Of a stretch of DNA of 64,000 bases, positions 33,676-42,496 are shown one piece after another. The notes below the pieces were generated by a model. The model made no database searches, was not told the origin of the DNA, and worked only from the letters and a program-made list of their open reading frames with translations. Position 1 is the stretch's first letter. The number at the start of each line of letters is the position of its first letter. Position numbers and translations under genes: made by a program. Source of the stretch: DAHUXN01 sp963729815 (GTDB lineage: Bacteria > Acidobacteriota > Terriglobia > Acidiferrales > UBA7541); contig CAVSPU010000004.1 in assembly GCA_963729815.1 (NCBI GenBank), forward strand, positions 62,001 to 126,000, given 5' to 3'.

Positions 33676-33842
33676 AAAAAAAGAGGGGCCGCCGCTTGGG
33701 ATCGGCAGCCCCGAAAGGCCACGTTCCGGTGATCCGGCCTAGGCGAGACCGGGTCTTGGGGTCATCCATCCTAGCTTCCCTCTCAGAGGCAGGTGGGAAA
33801 CGTATCTCAGCGCTCCGTGACCGAGCCCCTTCCTCCTCTGCC
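33676..33842 (-). ncRNA. Candidate structured RNA with terminator, cobalamin-riboswitch-like core
   Basis: On the minus strand the region is dense in stems and ends with a strong terminator at 33676-33712 (arms GGGGC..GCCG and CGGC..GCCCC, then TCTTTTTTT). Its middle carries GCCTCTGAGAGGGAAG, then GGATGACCCC, then AAGACCCGGTCTCGCC. These parallel the order GCCACTG, GGGAAG, GATGACCCG, AGCCNGGAGACCTGCC of cobalamin riboswitches, with several differences. The 5' end is uncertain. There is no minus-strand gene downstream for it to control, so it could be an independent small RNA. Alternatives are an unclassified structured RNA or a conserved repeat. The family call is weak; a minus-strand transcript is better supported. 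Confidence 0.4.
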
Positions 33843-33884
33843 ACAGTGCGATAAGCCACGTTTTGGAACGCGACCCGCAAAACT

Positions 33885-33900
33885 CAAGAGCACGCTCTTG
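33885..33900. repeat. Perfect 16-bp inverted repeat
   Basis: CAAGAGCACGCTCTTG has two seven-base arms around a two-base centre. With so short a centre it fits a dimeric DNA-binding site rather than an RNA hairpin. It lies just upstream of the candidate minus-strand RNA and could be its operator. The binding factor is unknown. Confidence 0.45.
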
Positions 33901-34122
33901 GCCACGATTCGCCGCTGTCAACGCATCTTCCCGCCGACTGAAACAAAGAGGGTTATAGCGGAGCACTTCCTGAGTTTCTGTTTTGGAAGGGTCAAATCGG
34001 GAACCCCTGTCCCGGTTTGAATGACCTCAGTTGTTCCCTCCTGCTGTTCCCGGGCATCCAATCCCAGTAAGCAACTTGCAGCTTGCAACTTATGGTCGTT
34101 TCGCACAACCTGTCCAATTGAA

Positions 34123-35079
34123 ATGCAGACGCTTCTTGATTTCCTGGTTCGGCACGGCTATCTGCTCCTGTTCGCTTGGGTCCTCCTCGAACAGGGCGGT
34201 ATTCCGGTTCCATCGATGCCACTCCTGTTAGCGGTCGGTGCGCTCGCCGGCGCCGGAAAACTGAATCTCGCTTTGTGCATTGCGCTGGCCGTCGGCGCCA
34301 CAGAAATCAGCGACGTCTGCTGGTACGAGCTTGGACGCTGGCGCGGAGTGGCCATTCTGAATTTGCTGTGCCGGATTTCGCTCGAGCCAGACTCGTGCGC
34401 GCGACGAACGACAGACCTCTACGCGCGCCTGGGGGCGAAGTCACTTCTTGTTGCCAAATTCGTTCCTGGCCTGACGACGGTCGCCCCACCGCTTGCCGGC
34501 ATTTTCCGCATGCGATTGCGGCGGTTTTTGGTTTTCGATACGTTGGGTTCGCTAATGTGGTCCACAACATTTCTTGGTTTGGGATTCATATTTTCGAACC
34601 GGCTCAAAGAAATCGCCAACTATACCCTGCGCTTTGGCGAGATGCTGACCATACTGGTTGTCGGCGGATTTGCAGCCTACATCGCATACAAGTACATTGA
34701 CCGGCGAAAGTTCTTGCGCGATTTGAGCGGCGCGCGAATCACCCCCGAAGAACTCAAGTTGCTTCTCGATTCGGGCGAGCAAATACAGATTGTCGATCTC
34801 CGCCATTCAATCGAGTTCGAAGCGGAGCCATTGATGCTACCCGGGGCGTTGCGCATGGACCCGAAGGAATTGGAACAAAGGCAGACGGAGATTCCGCGGG
34901 ACCGCGACATTGTTCTCTATTGTACTTGACCGAACGAAGCGACCAGCGCCCGTGTGGCGTTGCTGCTTAGAAGCAAAGGCATCACGCGCGTCCGACCGCT
35001 AGCCGGAGGGCTCGCCGCTTGGAAAGAGAGTGGTTTCGCGCTTCAGAATTACTCAGAACTTGGCCGGATTCCACTCTGA
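34123..35079 (+). CDS. DedA family membrane protein fused to a rhodanese domain, with in-frame TGA at codon 269
   Basis: Residues 1-200 or so are a DedA/SNARE-associated membrane domain (EQGGIPVPSMPLLLAVGALAG, VAKFVPGLTTVAPPLAG). A linker leads to a rhodanese domain (ITPEELKLLLDSGEQIQIVDLRHSIEFE). The frame meets TGA at 34927-34929 directly after DIVLYCT, then continues for 49 more sense codons (PNEATSARVALLLRSKGI, PLAGGLAAWKESGFAL) to a TGA at 35077. In this family the interrupted position normally is a cysteine (YCTCPNEA), so TGC has become TGA. A 7-bp hairpin begins 14 bases after the TGA. The codon could be selenocysteine, a nonsense mutation or a sequencing error. Without readthrough the protein is 268 residues and lacks the rhodanese active-site loop. 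Confidence 0.75.
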
Positions 35080-35217
35080 CCAACCTTCGACTGAGCCTTC
35101 GACCTGATTTTGGCGCCCTTCGTGGAATCGAATGGGCTATCGAGAATCCAAAACCGCCCTTGCGCTTGTACTCCTTATGTTTCAGACCCATAATGAATAG
35201 CGTGGAGACATAAGACG

Positions 35218-36147
35218 TTGCGTGTAACAGTGACAAAGATTGCGGTTGCCTTGGGGACGCTTGCGGTTTTCGCGACGGCTTTGGCTGGGCTGCATGCGCG
35301 AGCCCGGAATCGACGAGCTGAACTCAACGCTTCGGCGACAAAGCCAACTGTCGCTACGCAGGCTGGGAAATCTGCTCAGGGTGCGACTGCCGAAGAAAAG
35401 CCGACGGTTTTGTATTTCGCCAAAAACCCAGAGCCTGTTCCGCCATTTCTCGTGCAAGACCTCTCGGGCAGAGTAATTTCGACAGCAACCCTGAAAGGTA
35501 AAGTTATCATTCTTAATTTTTGGGCCACATGGTGCGGGCCCTGCCGCGAAGAAATCCCCGAACTGATCGCTCTGCAGGCCCAATACCCAGACCAGTTGAT
35601 GATCATAGGCATCTCAGAAGACGAAGCGCCCCCCGCGCAAGTTGCAAAGTTCGCAGAGAAAATGGGCATCAACTATCCGATCATCATGGCGAGCCGGCAG
35701 CTCGATAGCGAATATGGCGGCGTTGCTGCGTTCCCTACATCGTTTTTGATCAATCCGGACGGCCGAGTGGTTCAGAAGGACGTCGGGGTCTACCCATTCG
35801 AGTATTACAACATGCAAGTGCGAGCACTGCTCGGACTCCCCGTGAACGCCCACATCGAAACATTTGAAGACGTGGGCCAGATTTTCTTGAAGAATGCCGC
35901 GCATGCGTCGGCGCTGCCGGGCGTGAGTTTCGCCGGCTTAACGGCGAGTCAGAAAAAGATCGCTCTGCACCGCCTGAATGCGCAGTCCTGCACGTGCGGT
36001 TGCAGACTAACGCTGGCTGAGTGCCGCATCAACGACACCAGTTGTCCAATTAGCAGCGGCATCGCCAACAAAGTTGTCAAAGACATCGCCAAGGGAATTA
36101 CGCCTACGAATGTCTTTTCTCCTAAAGCTCGGTCGGAAGACCACTAA
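35218..36147 (+). CDS. Exported TlpA-like thioredoxin with C-terminal cysteine-rich domain
   Basis: The 309-residue protein has a hydrophobic N-terminal signal or anchor (KIAVALGTLAVFATALAGL). The thioredoxin domain has W105-C106-G-P-C109 in ILNFWATWCGPCREEIPEL, followed by IIGISEDEAPPAQ and FPTSFLINPDGRVV. The last 60 residues or so carry CTCGC, AECRIND and TSCPI, a compact six-cysteine element that might bind metal or form disulfides. The start is a TTG at 35218 with GGAGA about nine bases upstream. It probably acts in the cell envelope as a disulfide reductase. It follows the interrupted DedA-rhodanese gene, another sulfur-related protein. Confidence 0.85.
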   Translation: MRVTVTKIAVALGTLAVFATALAGLHARARNRRAELNASATKPTVATQAGKSAQGATAEEKPTVLYFAKNPEPVPPFLVQDLSGRVISTATLKGKVIILNFWATWCGPCREEIPELIALQAQYPDQLMIIGISEDEAPPAQVAKFAEKMGINYPIIMASRQLDSEYGGVAAFPTSFLINPDGRVVQKDVGVYPFEYYNMQVRALLGLPVNAHIETFEDVGQIFLKNAAHASALPGVSFAGLTASQKKIALHRLNAQSCTCGCRLTLAECRINDTSCPISSGIANKVVKDIAKGITPTNVFSPKARSEDH

Positions 36148-36290
36148 GCGTGAACTCCGAATCCCCCAAAAGATCCCGCGTACAAATGAGGAGAGTGGCG
36201 TATCTCATCTTGTCTAACTCCAAGAAAGTACGCCGCTCGCTATTCGAATGATTCGCGGAACCGGAAGAAGTTCAGCGAATCAAGATCTGT

Positions 36291-36593
36291 CTAGTGCGTG
36301 TCGGCGTACTTCAGGGCTGCGTTGAGTTCACCAAGAGCGTCTCCAATTGCGTGCCGAGCTTTGTCGCGATGCCCACCGAAATCATGCGCCGCGTGAGCAA
36401 GACGATTGTCTGCTTGCCTCAGGAGGCGTATGGCATCGTCGATTTCCGGATGCGGCCCAGGGGCGGGTAGCGCCGTAGTGGCCGTCGTTCTTGCCGGACC
36501 CGGCTCCGCTGAAGTCGCCAATGGGAACGAAAGAGCAATGCCAAAAGCTGCGACGGCTAGGATAGTCATAATGCGCTTGGTAATTGTCATCAT
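36291..36593 (-). CDS. Small exported helical protein of unknown function
   Basis: The 100-residue protein starts at the ATG at 36593, six bases after a perfect AGGAGG, and not at the further upstream start at 36638. A signal peptide (RIMTILAVAAFGIALSFPLATSA) is followed by a proline-rich spacer and a helix pair: HPEIDDAIRLLRQADNRLAH, then HDFGGHRDKARHAIGDALGE. The HDFGGHR motif between two amphipathic helices recurs in small periplasmic proteins. No function is recognised. It stands alone between the TlpA-like gene, which converges on it, and the desaturase gene, which diverges from it. Confidence 0.72.
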   Translation of the reverse strand: MMTITKRIMTILAVAAFGIALSFPLATSAEPGPARTTATTALPAPGPHPEIDDAIRLLRQADNRLAHAAHDFGGHRDKARHAIGDALGELNAALKYADTH

Positions 36594-36965
36594 AAAATTC
36601 CTCCTCGTCCGATTTTCGGCTCGGACAGCCGAAATCACTTCACCGCAAGCTCAAATCGACAGAGGGCAGAATCCGTCCCTGCTTATGTGACAGGCCTGAC
36701 CGCAACTTAACAACAGACACCGGCAGCAGCGACAAAGATTCTACTGCGCGACACGCAGCGGGCCTTTGGCATCAATCGTGAGTGCGAACAAAAAGTTATC
36801 CTCACGAGAAACGCATTCAATCCGCATACAACGATAGAACACCATCGCAGGGGGTTTCCTTCACTTAAGACTTTGGAATACAGCCTCTAATTACCGTTTG
36901 ACCGTTCACTCGTCGGCAGATATTCTTAGGCGTTCGCTTTTGAAACAGAACAGATTGGGGAATCC
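36594..36965. other. Gene-free stretch upstream of the desaturase
   Basis: These 372 bases separate divergent genes. They hold the AGGAGG site for the small exported protein and presumably both promoters. I see no convincing -35/-10 pair and no gene. Confidence 0.5.
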
Positions 36966-37694
36966 TTGCTCATACACTTCCTGCACGCCTCGATCGCTGT
37001 CATTCTCGCCGTTCAGCTATCCGCTTTCGCGACTAGCATTTATCTCCACCGCACGCTGGCGCATCGTGGTGTCTATTTGAGTCCCGTCGTTGCGTTTCCC
37101 ATGCGTCTGCAATTGTGGCTATGGACAGGAATTAATACAAAAGAGTGGGTTGCAGTGCACCGTAAGCATCATCGTCACACGGACGTGGAAGGCGACCCTC
37201 ACAGCCCGGTTCTCGAAGGCTTGTGGCGGATCCTTCTGGGGAATGTCTATTACTACGCGCGGGAAGCGAAAAATTCCGACACGCTCGCGACATTCGCGCC
37301 GGATATCGGCAACGATTGGCTCGATCGCCACGTTTTCGGCTTCGGACTTGCCGGCGTAATCCTTGGGATTGCCATTTTCATGCTTATCCTGGGCCCGGCA
37401 TGGGGCGGCGTTGCATATCTTGTCCAGGCTGCGACGTACATTTTCCTCAACGCAGTCATCAATGGCGCAAATCACGCAATTGGTAAACATAATTTCGACA
37501 ATACCGCGACGAATCTGGGCTTCATCGCTTTGCTCACTGCTGGAGAAGGCTGGCACAATAACCACCACGCATATCCAACATCGGCGCGATTTAGCGTGTC
37601 CCGCGGCGAATTTGATCCCTCCTGGCCAGTGATTAAACTGCTGACCTGGATGCATCTCGCGCGCCCGTTGAAATTGGCGCCGAAAATGGAGTAG
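36966..37694 (+). CDS. Acyl-CoA/fatty acid desaturase
   Basis: The 242-residue membrane protein has the three histidine boxes of membrane di-iron desaturases: HRTLAH near residue 28, HRKHHRH near residue 65 and HNNHHAYP near residue 198. Between them are four hydrophobic segments. It introduces a cis double bond into an acyl chain, probably delta-9, for membrane fluidity. The start is a TTG at 36966 with GGGGA five bases upstream. It is shorter than many desaturases, which often carry extra N-terminal residues, but all motifs are present. The Tam-type methyltransferase gene begins 12 bases downstream. Confidence 0.92.
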   Translation: MLIHFLHASIAVILAVQLSAFATSIYLHRTLAHRGVYLSPVVAFPMRLQLWLWTGINTKEWVAVHRKHHRHTDVEGDPHSPVLEGLWRILLGNVYYYAREAKNSDTLATFAPDIGNDWLDRHVFGFGLAGVILGIAIFMLILGPAWGGVAYLVQAATYIFLNAVINGANHAIGKHNFDNTATNLGFIALLTAGEGWHNNHHAYPTSARFSVSRGEFDPSWPVIKLLTWMHLARPLKLAPKME

Positions 37695-37705
37695 GCCGGC
37701 CTGCC

Positions 37706-38497
37706 ATGGCAGGCGAATGGAATCCCGAGCAATACTTGAAGTTCGCTGACGAGCGCACGCAGCCGTGCCGCGACTTGGCAATGCGCATTTCCCTTCCCCA
37801 CCCCCGCCGTGTGATCGACCTCGGCTGTGGCCCCGGAAACAGCACGCAAGTACTTGTGGAACGCTGGCCGGATGCTGAAATCACCGCACTCGACGGTTCA
37901 GCCGAAATGATCCAACAAGCGATCGAAGCGCACCCACACGGTCGCTGGATCGTCGGTGACATTGAGAAATGGGCCGCGGAACCTTTGGAGCAGGATCAGA
38001 CCTACGATGTCGTCTTTTCGAATGCGGCGATTCAATGGCTGCCAGAACACGGAAACCTCTTGCCGCGACTGCTTTCACATGTGGCGCCCGGCGGCGCGCT
38101 CGCCTTTCAGATCCCAAGCAGCTTAGATCGTCCCGCTTATCGACTGCTGCGCGAAATGGCCGCCTCTATCGGCTGGCGCAAGTGGTTTCCCACAGGGCGC
38201 GTCCGCACCTGGCATGCGCAGGATTGGGAATTTTATTACGATCTACTCGCACCCTTGACCACGCGTGTCAATGTGTGGCAAACGGAATATTTTCACGTGA
38301 TGCCCAATGCCGAGACCATCGTTGAATGGTACAAAGCTACCGGCATGCGTCCGTACTTGCAGCCAATCGAAGACGAAACCGACCAGCAGCGATTCATCGC
38401 AGAATATGTCGAAAAGATTCGCGCCGCCTACCCGCCGCGCTCAAGCGGTCAGGTCCTTTTTTCTTTTTTACGAATCTTTCTGATCGCCTACCGATAA
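37706..38497 (+). CDS. tam: Trans-aconitate 2-methyltransferase-like protein
   Basis: The 263-residue class I methyltransferase has motif I VIDLGCGPGNSTQVL near residue 36, the acidic ribose contact ALDGSAEMI and DVVFSNAAIQWLPEH, characteristic of Tam. The opening EWNPEQYLKFADERTQPCRDL and PYLQPIEDE in the C-terminal part are also typical. Tam methylates trans-aconitate, an inhibitor of the TCA cycle, in the cytoplasm. It follows the desaturase by 12 bases on the same strand. Size and motifs fit the family; substrate assignment relies on resemblance. Confidence 0.85.
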   Translation: MAGEWNPEQYLKFADERTQPCRDLAMRISLPHPRRVIDLGCGPGNSTQVLVERWPDAEITALDGSAEMIQQAIEAHPHGRWIVGDIEKWAAEPLEQDQTYDVVFSNAAIQWLPEHGNLLPRLLSHVAPGGALAFQIPSSLDRPAYRLLREMAASIGWRKWFPTGRVRTWHAQDWEFYYDLLAPLTTRVNVWQTEYFHVMPNAETIVEWYKATGMRPYLQPIEDETDQQRFIAEYVEKIRAAYPPRSSGQVLFSFLRIFLIAYR

Positions 38498-38545
38498 TAC
38501 CTCGATGCTTGCCTCAATGTAAGCAGCAAGGACGGTGCATGCTCG

Positions 38546-40381
38546 TCATATTTCAAGCTTCGGGTGCTTGAGGTGAAAGCCCGTCGTGTTCTGGTAAGCT
38601 CGACCGAACGCGAGCAGTTTGCTTTCACCATATAACTGGCCGAGAAACGTCAGACTGACGGGAGTGCCTGGACCACCGTAGTTTCCAACCATGCCATCTT
38701 TGCCTTTGACGGCAGGCGGAGCGTCGTCGCCACGGAAACCATTGGGCAGAATCAGCGCCGGATGACCCGTGAGATTTGTTACTGTGAGCTGCTCGCCATT
38801 CGTAGGCGCGACAATCACATCGAAGTCTTCAAAAGCCTTGCCCACTGCTTGTATCGCAAGGAATTTTGCGCGGTTCGCCTGAACGTATTCAACGGCCGGA
38901 ACGAAACGCGCGACACGGAACGTGTTGGGCCACGCGCCCGGTCCTTGATCGACCATCAGTTTGTCGCGGCCGGTGCGGGTTAGTTCATCGAAAGCCGCAG
39001 CAGCTTCAACATTGAGAATCGTCACCATGGGTTGATAGGGGAGCTTCGGCAGCTCGACGGGTACCATTTTCACGCCCATCTGGCGAAGTTTCTGCAATGC
39101 TGCATCGTTAAATTTTTGATCAGATTCGGCGGATGCGAGGAATTGTTGCCGCTCTTCATCCGTGATCCCTCGAAAACCCTTCAAGCGCTCTTCGAGGGCC
39201 GCGCGATCAAATTTGAATTCCGACTCAAGATAGCCGATACGGAATTTTCGCCAGTCCTGGTGAGCATTCCAGTTGAATACCGCGGGCTGAACTGAGCGAT
39301 CCTCGCCATCGGGGCCGGAAATCACATCCAGCACCAGCGCGCAATCCTCAACAGCGCGGCAAATTGGGCCGAGCTTGTCCTGGCTCCACGACAGGGCCAT
39401 CGCACCTGTGCGTGGCACGTGACCAAATGTCGGCCGCAGACCCGTGCAGCCGCAGCGCGTACTCGGCGAGGAAATCGACCCGAGCGTTTCGGACCCGACT
39501 GCGAATCCGACGCAGCCAGCCGCCGTTGCAGACGCCGGTCCCGCCGAAGAACCACTCGATCCTTGATCGGGATTCCAAGGATTGCGCGTAACGCCCCCGA
39601 ACCAATGGTCCCCCTCGGCGAGAGCCCCGAGCGTAAGTTTCGCAACGAGGACAGCTCCGGCTGCATCGAGCCGCTTCACGACAGTTGCGTCCTCGTCAAT
39701 CGTCTGAGCCTTGTAAGGCGCGGCGCCCCAGGTCGTCGGATAACCCTTAGCCGCGAGCAAATCCTTCGCACCCCATGGGATTCCGTGCAAGGGGCCGCGA
39801 TATTTCCCGGCGGCAATTTCGTGATCCGCTTCCTTTGCCTTAGCAATCGCCCGGTCTTCGGTGAGCGTGATTACAAAATGCAGTAGCGGGTCATAACGCT
39901 TCAGGCGGGTGAGATACATCTGGGTTAACGCCATGGACGAAACTTTCTTTGTTCTCACAATCTCGGCCAGCTCGCGAACCGTGGAGAAAGCAATTTCCTC
40001 CAGATTTTTCGGCACGCCGTGCGCAGCCACAACCGACGCAGCAGACATCTCCGGAGGGCGCTTCACTTTTTCGAAATGTGTGCTCGTGCCGGTCAGCGGG
40101 TCAAAAACCATCGCGGGCTGCACGTCATTCGCGATGTGCAGTTTATAGATATCGTCATAGCCTTTTGCGGCGGTTTCCAGATCGCGTAGCATTATGTCGC
40201 GGTCTTCCGCGGGGATCGCCACATCGGCGATGACCGCGGCCTCAGTAATCATGTCGGGCGTGAATTTTTGAGCATCGCCTTCGGACATAGCCCAAAGCAC
40301 GCCCGGGAAAAGCGTCCCGGCGAGTCCAAATTTCGAGCATGCAGTAAGGAAACTTCGACGATCTACGGTTACTTTTGGCAT
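38546..40381 (-). CDS. Tat-exported amidase (amidase signature family)
   Basis: The 611-residue enzyme begins with a twin-arginine signal (VDRRSFLTACSKFGLAG). Its amidase-signature core includes the catalytic lysine in GIPWGAKDLLAAKG, the cis-serine in DQGSSGSSAGPAS and the nucleophile serine in VGSETLGSISSPS, followed by CGCTGLRPTFG. An extra domain of about 110 residues precedes the core. Amidases of this type hydrolyse amides of unknown nature; GatA belongs to the same superfamily but would not be exported. The gene is monocistronic and converges with tam. A hydrolytic role in the periplasm is likely. Confidence 0.9.
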   Translation of the reverse strand: MPKVTVDRRSFLTACSKFGLAGTLFPGVLWAMSEGDAQKFTPDMITEAAVIADVAIPAEDRDIMLRDLETAAKGYDDIYKLHIANDVQPAMVFDPLTGTSTHFEKVKRPPEMSAASVVAAHGVPKNLEEIAFSTVRELAEIVRTKKVSSMALTQMYLTRLKRYDPLLHFVITLTEDRAIAKAKEADHEIAAGKYRGPLHGIPWGAKDLLAAKGYPTTWGAAPYKAQTIDEDATVVKRLDAAGAVLVAKLTLGALAEGDHWFGGVTRNPWNPDQGSSGSSAGPASATAAGCVGFAVGSETLGSISSPSTRCGCTGLRPTFGHVPRTGAMALSWSQDKLGPICRAVEDCALVLDVISGPDGEDRSVQPAVFNWNAHQDWRKFRIGYLESEFKFDRAALEERLKGFRGITDEERQQFLASAESDQKFNDAALQKLRQMGVKMVPVELPKLPYQPMVTILNVEAAAAFDELTRTGRDKLMVDQGPGAWPNTFRVARFVPAVEYVQANRAKFLAIQAVGKAFEDFDVIVAPTNGEQLTVTNLTGHPALILPNGFRGDDAPPAVKGKDGMVGNYGGPGTPVSLTFLGQLYGESKLLAFGRAYQNTTGFHLKHPKLEI

Positions 40382-40545
40382 TTTATTCGCCTCGGCGAGA
40401 TCACGTGATCAGAATGTTGCACGAATTCAGTTGATAGATCCCGGCGGCGCATTCTCCAACTGCAGGCGCTGCGAGTCAAGAGGAACGCTGCACACTTTTC
40501 TCGGCAGAGTGTGAGGATTGGAAGTCCGAAGGAATCAGGGTGCGA

Positions 40546-40986
40546 CTACTGAACGGTCAGGACTAGAGTGGCAGTCTTTTTCTCGCCGGAGGAATTGATG
40601 GCCGTCAAAGTATATGTTGTGGTTTTCGCTGGCGAAACCGAAACGCATCGTTCAAGCGCGGGCCAGACACCTTCAGAAGGCTTGGGCGTGAGTGTGACGT
40701 CCTTCGCATTGGAGACGCCATAGCACACTTGCGCTGACTCACCACGATGGATAGCGCCAGGCGCGGCATAGAAATTCATGATTTCGAAATTGTTGCCGCC
40801 GAGCCCCTCGGCCAGTTGCCGAGCGCGTTCGCTCTCCGCCTGTTCAGCTTTTTCCTCGATCGCTTGATTTTCTTCATGTCGCGAGTAGAAAATCCCAGCG
40901 ACGACAAACGCAACGACTACTACAATGACCCACGAGAATTTGAGCAATGTCGCGAGCCCGGACTTCCCATCTGAATCGATTCCCAT
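40546..40986 (-). CDS. Single-pass membrane protein with extracytoplasmic beta domain
   Basis: The 146-residue protein has one membrane segment (FSWVIVVVVAFVVAGIFY, about residues 17-34), a charged helix (ENQAIEEKAEQAESERARQL) and a strand-rich C-terminal domain with two cysteines (QVCYGVSN and ERCVSVSP). The end TTYTLTAINSSGEKKTATL looks like an immunoglobulin- or PKD-like repeat. Such domains bind other envelope proteins or sugars. No family is recognised. It lies 49 bases downstream of the DUF2252 gene's stop on the same strand. Confidence 0.65.
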   Translation of the reverse strand: MGIDSDGKSGLATLLKFSWVIVVVVAFVVAGIFYSRHEENQAIEEKAEQAESERARQLAEGLGGNNFEIMNFYAAPGAIHRGESAQVCYGVSNAKDVTLTPKPSEGVWPALERCVSVSPAKTTTYTLTAINSSGEKKTATLVLTVQ

Positions 40987-41035
40987 GCACCATTTTCTCC
41001 TGTACTCACTCTAGATGTCTCGGGCGCACTTCGCG

Positions 41036-42436
41036 TTAGGCCTCTTTGGCCCTCAGCCGGCCCGTCCGAATTGCTTTCACCAAGGCAGCGTAGTCACGCT
41101 CAGTCTGGTCAGCGTAAGCGACGGCAAACTTCCGAATCGCTTCATCGAAGGCTTCGTTCTTGCCGAGGTAGCCGGCGATTTTCGCGGAATCGCCAGTGCG
41201 AGCGTGCGCTCGCGCCAAAGTCCAGCCACAAACCGACACATACTCCTTCCACTCCTGCTTGGAAAGCGTGGAAAAGTCGACTGTCATTTTCATGTCGCGC
41301 AACTGACGAAAATAATAGTCGCGGCCGTTATCGTCGCGGGTCCAGCCGAGGAAAACATCGCTCGCGGCTTGAAGCATCCGCTGACCAGTGACGACCCGTT
41401 GGCCGTGATTCTCATAGCAGCTGCGCCCGGCGTAAGGTTCGAGAATGGACGCCCGGGCTTCCTTGAATTGCAGGAAAAGCGGATCATTCTCGCCGGCCAT
41501 AAGTAACGCGACCGCGCAACGCGTGCCAACGCTGCCGATTCCTACAACTTTCCGGGCAATGTCCACAATATGATAGCGATCGAGAATCACACGCCGTTCT
41601 TCTGGGAGCGTCTCTCGATAACGGCGAAAAATATCGCGGATCGTCTTTTCGACTTTCGCGAGCTGGCGGGAATGATAAACGAGTGGGGGGCGGTCGATAA
41701 TGCGGCGGCGGCCCTTTGAAACCTCTGTGATTCGGGGCAGAGCGTGCGTGGCAGTCTGCGATTTGGCTTCTTCTTCGACGTCTATCCATCGTTTTCGGGC
41801 AGCGCTACCCCGGGAGTCGTCAATCAGAATCGACGCCTCGAGATGCGAATACCAGACATCGATTGCAGGCATACGCGCGTACTCTCGCATGTGATTTCGA
41901 TAGGACTCGACTGCTATGCGCGCGGCATCGTCACAGTCGTGCTCGCGCATATCACGAACGCGGCCAGCAAGCACTATGCTTGCTGCCAGCCTCTTTACGT
42001 CCCATTCCCACGGTGCCGGCAACGTCTCGTCGAAGTCGTTGATGTCGAAAACCAGAGTACGCTCAGGCGATCCGAACCCGCCGAAATTGGCGACGTGGCA
42101 ATCCCCGCACCCCTGCACTCGCAATCCAGTTGCTGGCGTCTTAGAGATGTCGAAGGCCATGAGCGCGCCGGCGCCACGATAAAATGCGAACGGCGATTGG
42201 CGCATGCGGCCATAGCGAATTGGCAGGAGGTCGGCCAACAGACCCTGGTCGGTCTTGATCAGCAGGGAAACCGGATCAGGACGACGGAGGGATGCTTTCC
42301 ACGTTGCATGCGAACTACGTGGCGTGCGTTTGCGCAGAGATCTACCTTCAGCCACGCGTTCTTCCACCGTGCGCCCGTGGGGTTCGGGCTTGTGGTGTGA
42401 TTTGCTTTCGATTTCCTGTCGTGACTCGCGCTGCAT
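41036..42436 (-). CDS. DUF2252 family protein
   Basis: This 466-residue protein matches DUF2252: RYGRMRQSPFAFYRGAGALM, GLRVQGCGDCHVANFGGF, VFDINDFDETLPAPWEWDVK. The CGDxHxxN and DxND elements recall the catalytic loop and DFG-like region of aminoglycoside-phosphotransferase/kinase folds, so it may be a kinase-like phosphotransferase. No experimental role is known to me. CGGGA lies shortly before the ATG. The next gene on the minus strand upstream is the MGDG-synthase-like glycosyltransferase, 60 bases away. Confidence 0.88.
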   Translation of the reverse strand: MQRESRQEIESKSHHKPEPHGRTVEERVAEGRSLRKRTPRSSHATWKASLRRPDPVSLLIKTDQGLLADLLPIRYGRMRQSPFAFYRGAGALMAFDISKTPATGLRVQGCGDCHVANFGGFGSPERTLVFDINDFDETLPAPWEWDVKRLAASIVLAGRVRDMREHDCDDAARIAVESYRNHMREYARMPAIDVWYSHLEASILIDDSRGSAARKRWIDVEEEAKSQTATHALPRITEVSKGRRRIIDRPPLVYHSRQLAKVEKTIRDIFRRYRETLPEERRVILDRYHIVDIARKVVGIGSVGTRCAVALLMAGENDPLFLQFKEARASILEPYAGRSCYENHGQRVVTGQRMLQAASDVFLGWTRDDNGRDYYFRQLRDMKMTVDFSTLSKQEWKEYVSVCGWTLARAHARTGDSAKIAGYLGKNEAFDEAIRKFAVAYADQTERDYAALVKAIRTGRLRAKEA

Positions 42437-42496
42437 TCCCGAGACGATTCTCGTATTTCCAGGCCTCTATCTCAAGCGCAACTTATGAATCGGAGG

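Larger units (their letters stand above)
33644..34122. other. Gene-free stretch with candidate RNA and palindrome
   Basis: No protein gene is seen in these 479 bases. They hold the candidate minus-strand structured RNA with its terminator and a 16-bp perfect inverted repeat at 33885-33900 (CAAGAGC-AC-GCTCTTG), all listed or described separately. Open frames here are translations of the structured RNA region. Confidence 0.6.

Noticed and set aside
33676..33842. TPP riboswitch on the minus strand, suggested by GCGCTGAGATACG
   Set aside because: CTGAGA is present, but the second TPP motif (ACCTGATCTGG-like) is missing and the spacing does not fit.
33676..33842. SRP RNA, 6S RNA or RNase P RNA as identity of the structured region
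   Set aside because: The SRP motif GGAAGGAAGCAGCC and the RNase P motif GAGGAAAGTCC are not present, and I could not fit a 6S-like open bubble. None is supported by the sequence.
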